NCBI GenBank assembly: GCA_019634415.1
Contig: JAHQVJ010000180.1
Coordinates: 39,865 to 103,864 of the forward strand
Source of the DNA: Myxococcales bacterium
GTDB lineage: Bacteria > Myxococcota_A > UBA796 > GCA-2862545
Length of the DNA stretch: 64,000 nt
Reading direction: 5' to 3'
Shown: positions 54,540 through 63,625 of the stretch, one piece after another
Numbering within the stretch: the first letter of the stretch is position 1
Layout of the letters: every line of letters starts with the position of its first letter
Program-made: the position numbers and the translations under genes
Notes under the pieces: model-generated
Seen by the model: only the letters and a program-made list of their open reading frames with translations
Database searches by the model: none
What the model was told of the DNA's origin: nothing

Positions 54540-56095
54540 GTCAGCCCCAGCACGCGGGTCCGCAGGTTGGTCAGCACGGTGCTCTCCGCAGTGGACCCGC
54601 CGGTGAGGGCGTCGGAGAGGTCGGCGATGGAGTAGGTGGCGTCCGCAAGGGGGTGGATGCCGGCGGCGTACAGGCACGCTGCGCGGAAGTCCGTCGGGGT
54701 GAGGGCGTCGGCCGACGCCAGGCCCGACGTGTCGATCTCCCCCACGATTCCCTGTTGTCGAATCGGACCCCCGATCAGGAGGTTCGCGTAGCCACTGGGC
54801 CAATGATCTCGGTTCACGGGTGTGCGCCCGAACTCGGTGTTCACGATCACCAGGGTGGTGCGGAGATCGATCGTGCCTGCTGGGGCCGTCCCGCTGCCCG
54901 CGTAGAGGTACTGGCGAAGTGCCTGCAGCGTCGCGAAGAGGTTGCCCGTGGTGACGTCGGGGATGCCACCGTGCGTGTCGTAGCCGGCGCCCCCGGCTTG
55001 GACGACCCCGGCATCCACCACACAGGCATAGGCCGCGGCGGGCTGGCCGGCGCTCGACGTGCCAGGCGGCATCTCGAGGGACAGCAGATGGGCCGCGAGC
55101 TCCAGCGCCTGCGCCGTCTCGTGGCTACCCGTGCTCGCTGCGTTGGTGCACAAGGTCTGGATGGGTGCCACGGGCACGCTGGCGGGCATCGCATCCCGGA
55201 GCTCGGGCGCCCCTCGCAGCGTGCCCAGGGCCGTTCGATAGCGGTCCCAGGATGCGGAGCGCACCCGCCCCCCAAGTCCGGTCAGGCGGGCCTCGTACTG
55301 GTCGGCCAGCAGGGCCAGCGCGGGATCGGCGCCAACCAGCCCCGTCCGACTCAGCTGGGAGACCGCCGTGGACAAGCTTGCGCCCGTCTTCAGCACCAGC
55401 GGACGGTGGTTGCCTCCGTGCAGCCCCGAGGCGCCCGCCACCTGGAAGTTGTCGGACGCCAGACCGCGGGAGGGTAGGAACACGTACGACGCGGGCACGG
55501 TGCGCGGCGTGGCAGACGCCGTCTCGTACCGGCGGGAGATCGGGGCTCCCATACCCGCGGCGTTGGGGCGACCCAGCGCCTGTCCCGACAACGCGAGGGG
55601 GATGGCCGCCTCGTGGGGCTCGAGGTCGTGGTGCATGGCGATCAGCCGCGTGCGATCGAGGATGGCAGGATCCCACAGGGGCTGGGTGGCCGGGCCCCAA
55701 CGCAGTCGTCCCGCGAGGCCCGTGGCCGAGGTGCCCAGGAATCGTCGCGTCTCGCCGGGCGCGGGGCCGGGCACGCAAGAAGGAGACGATGACCAGCCGA
55801 AACCTGCCAGCTGATCATCCTGGCTTCGGATGTCCGCGTCGGCGTCCGGATCCCACCAGAGGGTCTCCCAGGGCGACAGCCCTCCGTACAAGAAGATCTC
55901 GAGGACCTTGAACCCTGCGTAGGGCAGGCCCGTGGACACGCTGGCGCTCACGTCGTGGCCGGTGACGGGATCGCCCCAGCCCCGGGCGACGCCGGGCAAT
56001 ACCGCCAGACCCGTGGCAGCCGCCGCCGCTCCCCAGCCCAATAGCTGTCGGCGTGACGGAGCGGCCAGCAGGTCTCGCTCCTTCGCTCTCTGCAT
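54536..56095 (-). CDS. DUF1501 protein with Tat signal
   Basis: A 519-residue protein. SRRQLLGWGAAAAATGLAVLPG is a twin-arginine signal. LEIFLYGGLSPWETLWW, a GAPISRRYE segment, GAGYDTHGGIPDVTTGNL and VIVNTEFGRTPVNRDHWP are DUF1501 signatures (a sulfatase/alkaline-phosphatase-like fold). ATG 56095 has GAGG 5 bases upstream. Its stop overlaps the start of the multiheme lipoprotein gene. In planctomycetes DUF1501 genes pair with DUF1549/1553 cytochrome-like genes; the same pairing is seen here. Confidence 0.88.
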   Translation of the reverse strand: MQRAKERDLLAAPSRRQLLGWGAAAAATGLAVLPGVARGWGDPVTGHDVSASVSTGLPYAGFKVLEIFLYGGLSPWETLWWDPDADADIRSQDDQLAGFGWSSSPSCVPGPAPGETRRFLGTSATGLAGRLRWGPATQPLWDPAILDRTRLIAMHHDLEPHEAAIPLALSGQALGRPNAAGMGAPISRRYETASATPRTVPASYVFLPSRGLASDNFQVAGASGLHGGNHRPLVLKTGASLSTAVSQLSRTGLVGADPALALLADQYEARLTGLGGRVRSASWDRYRTALGTLRGAPELRDAMPASVPVAPIQTLCTNAASTGSHETAQALELAAHLLSLEMPPGTSSAGQPAAAYACVVDAGVVQAGGAGYDTHGGIPDVTTGNLFATLQALRQYLYAGSGTAPAGTIDLRTTLVIVNTEFGRTPVNRDHWPSGYANLLIGGPIRQQGIVGEIDTSGLASADALTPTDFRAACLYAAGIHPLADATYSIADLSDALTGGSTAESTVLTNLRTRVLGLT

Positions 56096-56188
56096 GTGCA
56101 CCTCGATCGGTTGGTGTAGAGGACCGATCTCGGCTTTCGGGGGACTTCGTCGAACCTGACCCAGGTGCTCGTGTGTGGGCGCTTGCCA

Positions 56189-58936
56189 TTACCCTGTGTT
56201 GCGCATGCCCTGGGCGATCCCGTTGGTGATGGTCCCCACCGCACGATTCAGTGCGTCGAGCGACGGATCTTCCTCCGCCATCGCGCGCTTGCGCTTGAGC
56301 AAGCTGATCTGCAGCAGCGACAGCGGATCGACGTAGGGATTGCGCAGCGCGATCGCGCGCCTCAGCACGGGGTTGTCGCTCAGCAGGGCGTCGGCCTTCC
56401 GCACCTCGAGGATCACGGCCACGGTGCGCTGCAGCTCTGCAACCAGCTCCTCGAACACGCTGGTGTCCGCACCCAGCTGCTCCACGTACAGCTGGGCGAT
56501 CTCGAGGTCCGCCTTGGCGCACACCATCTCCACCTTCGCGAGCAGATCGTCGAAGAAGGGCCACACCTCGGCCATCCGCTGCAGCAACGCCAAGCCTCCA
56601 GGCTCGTCCGCCACCGTACGAAGCGCGGTGCCCACCCCCAGCCAGCCAGGCAGCATCAGCCGGATCTGAGTCCAGCCGAACACCCACGGGATGGCCCGGA
56701 TCCCCGACATCTGTCCCGTGCCGCGCTCGCGGTAGGCGGGGCGTGAGCCGTAGTGCACGTGGGCGAGCTCCCGTACGGGGGTGGCCCCCACGAACAGCTG
56801 GAACAGTGCGTCGTCGTCGTGCACGCGGCTGCGGAACACGGGCAGGGCGAGGGCTGCGAGTCGCTCCATCGTCTCGCGGAAGCGCGCCTCCTCGTCGTCG
56901 GGTCGTCCGTCGCGCCAGTCTTCGCGCGCGGCCAGCAGCGTGCCCGTGGTCATCACCTCGAGGCTGCGCGATGCGATCTCCGACAGCCCGAACTTCTGAC
57001 TGATCACCTCGCCCTGCTCGGTGATCTTGATGGCGCCGTCCACGGTGTTCGGGGGAAGCGCCCGCAACGCACGGTACACGGGAGAGCCGCCGCCGCGTCC
57101 CACGGTGCCGCCGCGACCGTGGAACAGCGTGAGTGCCACACCGTGGCGTCGGGCCACACGGGCCAGCGCCTCCTGAGCGGTGTAGAGCGCCCAAGCGGCG
57201 GGGAGCACCCCGGCGTCCTTGGCGGAGTCGGAGTAGCCGAGCATGACCTCCTGACGTCGCCCGCGTGCGTCGAGCTGCCGCTGGTACGCGGGATCGGAGA
57301 GCAGCTCCGTGAGGACCCGCGGCGCCTCCACCAGGTCGCGACGCGTCTCGAACAGCGGCACCACGTCCAGTGAGGAGCGAGGTGTGTCCGACGCCAGGTC
57401 GCACAGGCCGGCGTCGCGAGCGAGCAGCAGCACCCGGAGCACGTCCGCGCGCGACTCCGCCATGCTGATCACGTAGGTGGAGGCGACCGCCTCGCCGAGC
57501 TCGCGCTGCAGCGCTCGGATGGCGCCGAACACCCCCACCACCTTGGCGGCGTGGGCGGGTAAGTCGGGCTCGGTGCCGATCAAGGGGCGACGGCCCAGCA
57601 GCTCCTGCGACAGGGCCGCGTCGTCGAGGGAGGGGATACCCACGGCCGAGCAGATCTCGTCGAGGGCCTGGGTGTGGGCCCCGGCGTCCTCGCGGACGTC
57701 CATGCGCAGCCCGTGGAACCCGTGCACCCGCACCTTGGCCTCCAGCGGCTCCAGCACGAAGCGGACCCAGCCGGTGGCTCCCGCCGCGCCCGCGGCCTCG
57801 CGCACGACCGCGAGGTCGGCGCGAAGCTCCTCGGGGTCGGCGTAGGCGAGGGAGCTGGCAGGGTCGGTGCGGCGTGCCTCGATGCGGCTGCGCATCACCT
57901 TGAGCTTGTGGCGGATGGGCTCCTGGGCGTCCCGCCGCTCGTGGCGCGCGACGACCTCGGGCCACCGCTGCCGGTCCTCTTCCAGGCTCGCGAGCAAGGC
58001 GGCGTGCCCTGCGCCGCGGATCGACAGCGATGCTCGGTCGATGGCGTCGTGCAGTGCTGCGGCGTACACGGCCAGCATGCGGTCGGCGGTGGCGTGGGCC
58101 GCCGTCTGGGTCACTTCGGGCGTCACGAAGGGGTTGCCGTCGCGATCTCCGCCCACCCAGGTGCCCGGGGCCACGGGCGACAGCAGGTGGCCCGTGTGCT
58201 CCACCAGGCGCGTGCCGAAGGTGGCCTCGAAGGCCTCGTCGAGCTCCATGGCGAACCGCGAGCACGCATCCACCAGGCGCTCCTCGAGGTACCAGAGCAC
58301 CGTGCTCACCTCGTCCATCACCGACAAGCGATCTGCCCGCGTCTGCGCGGTGAGCCACAGCAGCTCCACCTCGGCGCGCAGCCGGCCGTCGATCTCCCGG
58401 TGGATCTGGGCGTCGGCGCTTCGATCTCGCGCCAGCAGCAGATCGGCGACTCTGCCGAGGAGCTTCAGCACGCTGCGGCGGGTGCTCTCGGTCGGGTGTG
58501 CGGTGAGCACGGGGCGGATCTGAAGCTGCTCCAGCGCATCGGCGACGGCCGCGGCCGCATGCCCCTCCTCCCGGAGCTGCTCGAAGGCCCAGCGCGGAGA
58601 GCCTGGCTGGGCCGGCTCGCCGGGGTAGGCCAGGCGACGTCGCACGCGATGCACCTGCTCGGCGGTGTTGATGAGCAGGAAGAACAGGGTGAAGCCGCGA
58701 CCCACCTGGGCCGCGGTGGCCAGGGGCATGGCATCGATGCGGCCGAGCAGACCCTGCAGGGAGTCGGCGCCTGCATCGCCCCGCCGTCGTGCGCGGCTGG
58801 CGGCGCGGAGCGTCTCCACGGCCTCGAAGATCTCCTCGCCCTCGAGCTCGCGGATCACGCTGCCGAGGCAGGTGGCGAGGTTGCGAACGTCTGCGCGTAG
58901 CGGTGCATCGCGCTCGGCGCGGTGGTCGGTGGTCAT
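56189..58936 (-). CDS. ppc: Phosphoenolpyruvate carboxylase
   Basis: A 915-residue enzyme that adds bicarbonate to PEP to give oxaloacetate (anaplerosis). VLTAHPTES with catalytic His147, GGDRDGNPFVT, VMLGYSDSAKDAG, FHGRGGTVGRGGGS and the terminal GMRNTG are all present. Length is normal. AGGG lies 6 bases before the ATG. No neighbouring gene suggests an operon. Confidence 0.97.
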   Translation of the reverse strand: MTTDHRAERDAPLRADVRNLATCLGSVIRELEGEEIFEAVETLRAASRARRRGDAGADSLQGLLGRIDAMPLATAAQVGRGFTLFFLLINTAEQVHRVRRRLAYPGEPAQPGSPRWAFEQLREEGHAAAAVADALEQLQIRPVLTAHPTESTRRSVLKLLGRVADLLLARDRSADAQIHREIDGRLRAEVELLWLTAQTRADRLSVMDEVSTVLWYLEERLVDACSRFAMELDEAFEATFGTRLVEHTGHLLSPVAPGTWVGGDRDGNPFVTPEVTQTAAHATADRMLAVYAAALHDAIDRASLSIRGAGHAALLASLEEDRQRWPEVVARHERRDAQEPIRHKLKVMRSRIEARRTDPASSLAYADPEELRADLAVVREAAGAAGATGWVRFVLEPLEAKVRVHGFHGLRMDVREDAGAHTQALDEICSAVGIPSLDDAALSQELLGRRPLIGTEPDLPAHAAKVVGVFGAIRALQRELGEAVASTYVISMAESRADVLRVLLLARDAGLCDLASDTPRSSLDVVPLFETRRDLVEAPRVLTELLSDPAYQRQLDARGRRQEVMLGYSDSAKDAGVLPAAWALYTAQEALARVARRHGVALTLFHGRGGTVGRGGGSPVYRALRALPPNTVDGAIKITEQGEVISQKFGLSEIASRSLEVMTTGTLLAAREDWRDGRPDDEEARFRETMERLAALALPVFRSRVHDDDALFQLFVGATPVRELAHVHYGSRPAYRERGTGQMSGIRAIPWVFGWTQIRLMLPGWLGVGTALRTVADEPGGLALLQRMAEVWPFFDDLLAKVEMVCAKADLEIAQLYVEQLGADTSVFEELVAELQRTVAVILEVRKADALLSDNPVLRRAIALRNPYVDPLSLLQISLLKRKRAMAEEDPSLDALNRAVGTITNGIAQGMRNTG

Positions 58937-59034
58937 GCCGATCCCTACCGCGTGGCTGCCCGGGAGGTGGGCGCTGATCCTATAAGACCGAGCGACAGCG
59001 CCGAGGGGTGGGCTCGGCCGGTGGGGAGGTTCGC

Positions 59035-59481
59035 ATGGAGCTGCCGATTCGTGACCAGCTCGAGATCTTCTGGAGCGAGAGCGTCCTGTACGTGGGTGTC
59101 TACGTGGTCTACGCCGCCGTCGTAGCGGCTGTGGCGTGGGGGCTGGAGTTCTGGAGTCAGCGGTCCGACGTCGGCGCGCTCACGCTGGGGATGTCGAATG
59201 CGACCCTGTGCGGGCTGGCCATCGCTTCGAGCACGGTGGGCTTGTTCGTCGTGAGCTGGCGCGCAGCGTCCCTCGGCGGAGAGACCTGGGCCTTCTTCGT
59301 GGTCTCGATCCTCACCATCTTGATCTCGTACATGGCCAGGAGGCTGCTCCTCGGAGCGATGGGGGTGCAGCTGCCGTGGCCCGACGTGCTCTGCTCGGGT
59401 GCTGCTGTGGCCTATGCCCTTCCGTTCGTGGCCTTCTTTGCCTATGTGGCCGCCCTCGGCGCCGCGGACTGGTCCAAGTAG
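59035..59481 (+). CDS. Four-helix membrane protein, unknown function
   Basis: A 148-residue protein with GGGGAGG 5 bases before the ATG. Four hydrophobic helices (about 18-40, 52-74, 85-105 and 115-140). No recognisable family motif. TATAAG at 58981-58986 may be its -10 box. Confidence 0.65.
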   Translation: MELPIRDQLEIFWSESVLYVGVYVVYAAVVAAVAWGLEFWSQRSDVGALTLGMSNATLCGLAIASSTVGLFVVSWRAASLGGETWAFFVVSILTILISYMARRLLLGAMGVQLPWPDVLCSGAAVAYALPFVAFFAYVAALGAADWSK

Positions 59482-59518
59482 CGCGGCTGAAGTTGCCTGA
59501 GTGGCAGGCCATACACCC

Positions 59519-59540
59519 CCTTACCTGTGGTGAGGTAAGG
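59519..59540. promoter_or_regulatory. Palindrome upstream of the GH18-like gene (candidate operator)
   Basis: CCTTACCT-GTGGTG-AGGTAAGG is a perfect 8-bp inverted repeat with a 6-base spacer, AT-richer than its surroundings, 60 bases before the start codon. It could be an operator or the terminator of the preceding gene. Confidence 0.45.
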
Positions 59541-59544
59541 TTGT

Positions 59545-59573
59545 GCCCGCGGGCCGAGAGCGGCAGGCTGCCG
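59545..59573 (+). repeat. Two further inverted repeats in the same leader
   Basis: GCCCGCGGGC (59545-59554) is a 10-base palindrome; CGGCAG-G-CTGCCG (59561-59573) is a second inverted repeat. Both lie between the candidate operator and the ribosome binding site. Confidence 0.4.
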
Positions 59574-59600
59574 CCGCAACGAGAGACTCAGGAGAGGAGT

Positions 59601-60878
59601 ATGCATCCTGGTGGGTGGCTGGTCTGGTGGGTCATCGGGGGGAGCGGAGGATGTCTGAGTGGTGCGCTCGTTGACCCGAACGGGGAAGCGTCGGGAGTTC
59701 CATCCCATGGATACGAGGGGTACCACGACGATGCCCACCGAGATCTCCAGTCGCGACTGATCGGGTACTTCACCTCGTGGTCCGTCTACGAGCGGGACTT
59801 CGAGGTCTCGGACATCGACGCGAGCCGGCTCACGCATCTGCACTACGCTCATCTGAGCATCGAGAACGACAGGTGCGCGCTGGCTGATCCCTGGGCCGAC
59901 GTCGAGCGTCCAGATCCGGACGATCCTGCAGTGTTCGGTAGCTTCGGTCAGCTCCAGCGGCTGAAGGCGCGCTATCCACACCTGTCGGTCCTCCTGTCGG
60001 TGGGGGGCCGTGCCGGATCGGGGAGGTTCTCCGAGATCGCGTCGGATCCTGTCCGGCGGGCGACCTTCGCCGACAGCTGTGTGGGCCTGGTTCGGCAGTA
60101 CGGCTTCGATGGTCTGGAGGTCAGCTGGCAGTTCCCCGTGGAGGGAGGGTTGCTGACCAACGTCAGGGATGCCGAAGACGGCTCGAACTACACGCTGCTG
60201 CTGGCCGCCCTCCGGGCCGCGTTCGATGGGGCGGAGAAGGTGGATGGAGCCGACTATCTGCTGACCATTGCGTCCACTGGGGTGGCCGACCACGTCCAAC
60301 ACCTCGAGCTGGACGCCTTGGACGACGTGGTGGACTGGGTCAACGTCTTGTCCTTGGACTACTACGGGCCGTGGAGCGACACCACGGGTCATCAGTCGCC
60401 CTTGCTGAGGTCGCTCCACGACAGCTCTCCACAGGGAGCGGTGTCCAACGTGGACGTGGTTCGTCGGGCCTACGTGGACGGGGGGCTGTCCGCTCACAAG
60501 ATCGTCGTGGGCGTGCCCTTCCACGGGCGTGCCTGGACCGGCGTGGGAGCGACCAGCGACGGCCGGTACCAACCGTTCAGGGCGGTTCCCGTCGGCACCT
60601 GGGGAGAGGCAGGCGTGCTGGACTACGCGGACATCGTCGACGGTCTCGAGGCTCCGGACAACACCCACTGGGACCCGCAGTCGGCTTCCTCCTACCTCTT
60701 CGATGCGCAGGACGAGATGTTCGTGACCTACGAGACGCCGCGGAGTCTCGCTGTGAAGGCCCGCTACGTGCGCTACTACGGGCTCGGCGGGGTGGCGGTG
60801 TGGGAGCTGTCGGCGGACACCGACGCTTCGACGCTGTTGGACGTCGTCGCTGCGACCCTGGAGCGGTCCGGCGAGTGA
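59601..60878 (+). CDS. GH18 chitinase-like exported protein lacking catalytic acids
   Basis: A 425-residue protein with a GGAGAGGAG purine run before the ATG and a probable lipoprotein signal (GSGGC, weak lipobox). The GH18 barrel is clear: RLIGYFTSWSVYER, LSVGGRAGSGRFS, LSLDYYGPW, VVGVPFHGRAW and GGVAVWELSAD. The catalytic DxxDxDxE motif reads D170-G-L-E-V-S-W-Q177: the second and third Asp are Glu and Ser and the proton-donor Glu is Gln. Hydrolysis is therefore very unlikely; a chitin or glycan-binding lectin role, as for other inactive GH18 proteins, is inferred. Confidence 0.85.
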   Translation: MHPGGWLVWWVIGGSGGCLSGALVDPNGEASGVPSHGYEGYHDDAHRDLQSRLIGYFTSWSVYERDFEVSDIDASRLTHLHYAHLSIENDRCALADPWADVERPDPDDPAVFGSFGQLQRLKARYPHLSVLLSVGGRAGSGRFSEIASDPVRRATFADSCVGLVRQYGFDGLEVSWQFPVEGGLLTNVRDAEDGSNYTLLLAALRAAFDGAEKVDGADYLLTIASTGVADHVQHLELDALDDVVDWVNVLSLDYYGPWSDTTGHQSPLLRSLHDSSPQGAVSNVDVVRRAYVDGGLSAHKIVVGVPFHGRAWTGVGATSDGRYQPFRAVPVGTWGEAGVLDYADIVDGLEAPDNTHWDPQSASSYLFDAQDEMFVTYETPRSLAVKARYVRYYGLGGVAVWELSADTDASTLLDVVAATLERSGE

Positions 60879-60915
60879 CAGCGACGATCCACTTGTGGAT
60901 TTCCGCTGTGAGGCG

Positions 60916-61083
60916 TCAGCGCTTCGTCAGGTCGTGCACCGTGATGGGCACGGCGTCGGGGTTGGAGACCCCGTAGCCGAGCCCGTGGTGCCACACACCG
61001 ATGTGGCCGTCGTCGGCGCTGCCGTCGATGCTGACGTGTGCCTGAGGGGCTTGGACCAGGGAGGCCACGATCGGTGGCGCCAC
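60916..61083 (-). CDS. Small ORF or gene remnant, unknown
   Basis: A 55-codon frame (GTG start; GAAGGG 9 bases upstream) in an otherwise gene-free stretch of about 300 bases. Its sequence (VSIDGSADDGHIGVWHHGLG and YGVSNPDAVPITVHDLTKR) looks strongly protein-like, unlike the other frames. It may be a small protein or the C-terminal remnant of a larger lost gene. It is divergent from the thrombospondin-repeat gene. I recognise no family. Confidence 0.4.
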   Translation of the reverse strand: MAPPIVASLVQAPQAHVSIDGSADDGHIGVWHHGLGYGVSNPDAVPITVHDLTKR

Positions 61084-61180
61084 CTCGTGAATCCCTTCGC
61101 CGAACCTGCCTCACCGAGTTTGGCGGTCATACCGACTGACGGTGGCGTGCGGTCGCGGCCATGGTGGCGCGGAGGCTGCC

Positions 61181-63625
61181 TTGGTCAACATCGTTTTCTT
61201 TTCCTTGACTGTTTCCTCTGTTGCTCATGCCGAGCCCGTCATGGATGGGGTTCGGGTTGCCGTTCTCGGGGCCCCCACGGACCCGAGCCACAACCAGGAC
61301 GTGCTCGAGCAGATCATGGCAGCCTCCCGCGGGCTCGGACCATCCTTGCGATGCCCCGAGCCCGTCGATCCCCACGACCCGCCCCCGCCGTGTCTGCCCC
61401 GGCCCGCCTACGAGATCGCCCGCATCGATCTGTTCGACGTGGGGGCGTCGACCCCCACGGACACTGCGCTCCTCTCCTACGACGTGCTCTTCGTCTACAA
61501 CGAGGTGCCCTTCCACGATGCAGCGGCCCTCGGCGACGTGGTGGCCGGCGCACTGCAGCGTGGCAGCGGGGTGGTGCTGGCGGGCGCTGCGATGGACGAG
61601 ACGCTCGGTCTGGGAGGCCTCTTCGACACCGGGGGCTACAGCCCCGTCGAGTACGGCACTCGCTCGACCACCAACGAGATCTTCGGTCTGACGGCTGCGC
61701 CCGATGCGGAGCCCCTGATCACCTATGGCGTGTTCGAAGTCCTCCTCACCACCGACACGCTCTACGTGCCGGAGCTCGCGCCCGTGCGAACGGCCAAGGT
61801 GGTCCATCGGTGGAGCGATGGGTCGCCCGCGTCACTCCTGATGGAGCCCCCCATCGAGGGGGAGGGACGAATCGCCGTGGCCAACCTGCTGCCCGTCTCC
61901 ACGGGCGTGAGCAAGGCAGGGTGGAGTGTGAAGAGCGAGGGGGGGCGATGGCTGGCCAACCTGGTGTTGTGGGCCGATCGGTTCGAGCGGCCCATCGGGA
62001 TGTGTGGGTTCGACGATGCGACGGGGGCGTTCGAGCCTTGGCTGGGCCCGCCGCATCCCGATCTCGAGCCGCCCGAGCAGTCGTTCCTCGCCTTCGACGT
62101 GTCGTTCGTGACCGACCTGCCGGTGACCTTCACCCACTTCCTGTGTCGATCCGACGAGGATTGTCCACAGGGGGTCTGCGTGATGCCTCCACAGACCGGT
62201 CTCGTGCAGGACCTCAACTGCAACGGCCTGGACGTGTCCGCGGAGACCGACTTCGATCCGGATCTGTACGCCACTTGCGACGGATCGAGCACCAATACCG
62301 ATGCATACTGGGACTTCTACCGCTTCGAGTGCGAATATCCGACGGCCGGGCTGGATCTCGATCAGGACGGCTATTCCTATGGCAGCATCGAGGTGGAGTC
62401 CGAGTCGGGGCCTCAGAAGTGGGATCGGGTGGAGCTCGTCTGTGACAACTGTCCCACCATCTACAACCCCGATCAGATCGACTGGGATGGCGATGGACAG
62501 GGCGATCTGTGTGACAACTGCCCCTACGTGTGGCAGGGGCTGCTGGATCGAGACGACAGCGACGGCGACGGCCTTGGTGACCTGTGCGACAACTGCATCG
62601 GCGTGCCCAACCTCGACCAGTACGACGATGATCGAGACGGACGGGGGGACGACTGCGACAACTGCCCGGATCTGTACAACGCCGAGCTCGACGAGGATGG
62701 CCTGCAGCTGGACGGCGACGAGGACGGTGTGGGAGACGTCTGCGACAACTGCAGGTTCAATCAGCATCCCGACGACGAGGTCCGCGCCCGCGCAGGGTCA
62801 CCGTACGGGCACCTGAAGGGTGTGCGGGACCAGGTCAACCCGTCGCAGCTCGATAGCGATGGAGACGGCTGGGGGGATGCCTGCGACAACTGTATGGAGC
62901 ACTTCAACCCCGAGCAGAGCGACGGGGATGCCGACGGCCTGGGGGACGCCTGCGACGGCTGTAGCGACCTGGCTGGCGGTGGCCTCGACAGCGACGGCGA
63001 CGGCAGGGGAGACGACTGCGACAACTGCATCGACGTGCCCAACCTCGATCAGCTCGATCTCGATGGCGATGGGGTGGGGGATGCCTGTGATGGGTGTCGC
63101 TTCGCCGCCGACGCACCCCAGATCGACACCGACGGCGATGGCGTGGGGGACGTCTGCGACCACTGCCCCCGCTTGGCCGATCCCGAGCAAGGCGATGCGG
63201 ACGGGGATGGGGTGGGCGATCGGTGCGATAGCTGCCCGTTCGTGTCGGATGCGGACCAGCGAGACACCGACGGGGACGGCTTCGGAGACAAGTGCGATCG
63301 GTGCCTTCTGGTCCCCACGCGCGACAACATCGACACCGACGACGACGGGCTGGGCGATGCGTGCGACAACTGCCCCACCGTGGCCAACTTCGACCAGGCC
63401 GACGCCGATGCCGACGGCCGAGGCGACGTGTGCGAGGGGCGTGAGCAGCTGCGGGGGGGCGGTCGCGCCTGCGGGGGCGCGGGATGCGCCCACTCCCAGG
63501 CGCACCCGCTCTGGCTACTGATGGCGGTGGCGGTCCTCGGCAGGCGCCGACGCTACGGCAGCTCGCACAGGGCCTCGCTGGCCGTCTCGTCTTCCCCGGG
63601 CTCGCAGCCCGACATGTCGGGGTAG
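61181..63625 (+). CDS. Exported protein with 13 thrombospondin type-3 repeats and sorting signal
   Basis: An 814-residue protein. The start is TTG 61181: GGAGG lies 5 bases upstream and it opens a clean signal peptide (NIVFFSLTVSSVAHA). Residues ~20-290 form a Rossmann/GATase-like domain (VRVAVLGAPTD, YDVLFVYNEVPF, GSGVVLAGAAMDE). From 62441 on, 13 CDNCxxxxNxDQxDxDGDGxGDx repeats would bind calcium. The end has CGGAGC, a helix and GRRRR, then an unusual 23-residue tail running into the antisense of the next gene, as if the original stop after the Arg cluster had been lost. Confidence 0.88.
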   Translation: MVNIVFFSLTVSSVAHAEPVMDGVRVAVLGAPTDPSHNQDVLEQIMAASRGLGPSLRCPEPVDPHDPPPPCLPRPAYEIARIDLFDVGASTPTDTALLSYDVLFVYNEVPFHDAAALGDVVAGALQRGSGVVLAGAAMDETLGLGGLFDTGGYSPVEYGTRSTTNEIFGLTAAPDAEPLITYGVFEVLLTTDTLYVPELAPVRTAKVVHRWSDGSPASLLMEPPIEGEGRIAVANLLPVSTGVSKAGWSVKSEGGRWLANLVLWADRFERPIGMCGFDDATGAFEPWLGPPHPDLEPPEQSFLAFDVSFVTDLPVTFTHFLCRSDEDCPQGVCVMPPQTGLVQDLNCNGLDVSAETDFDPDLYATCDGSSTNTDAYWDFYRFECEYPTAGLDLDQDGYSYGSIEVESESGPQKWDRVELVCDNCPTIYNPDQIDWDGDGQGDLCDNCPYVWQGLLDRDDSDGDGLGDLCDNCIGVPNLDQYDDDRDGRGDDCDNCPDLYNAELDEDGLQLDGDEDGVGDVCDNCRFNQHPDDEVRARAGSPYGHLKGVRDQVNPSQLDSDGDGWGDACDNCMEHFNPEQSDGDADGLGDACDGCSDLAGGGLDSDGDGRGDDCDNCIDVPNLDQLDLDGDGVGDACDGCRFAADAPQIDTDGDGVGDVCDHCPRLADPEQGDADGDGVGDRCDSCPFVSDADQRDTDGDGFGDKCDRCLLVPTRDNIDTDDDGLGDACDNCPTVANFDQADADADGRGDVCEGREQLRGGGRACGGAGCAHSQAHPLWLLMAVAVLGRRRRYGSSHRASLAVSSSPGSQPDMSG
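62441..63435 (+). repeat. Thrombospondin type-3 repeat array (coding)
   Basis: Thirteen imperfect units of about 60-75 bases (one longer, ~120) each begin with TGCGAC/TGTGAC-type codons for Cys-Asp and end in an Asp/Gly-rich calcium-type loop. Differences between units are spread throughout, so the array is old. Confidence 0.85.

Noticed and set aside
56105..56129. GATCGGT/ACCGATC inverted repeat containing GGTTGGT, similar to half of the TetR operator
   Set aside because: Only one half-site matches the 49413 operator and the 11-base spacer does not fit; likely chance.
62441..63435. Regularly spaced repeats resembling a CRISPR array
   Set aside because: Units are in frame, encode thrombospondin type-3 repeats, vary in length and sequence, and there are no cas genes.
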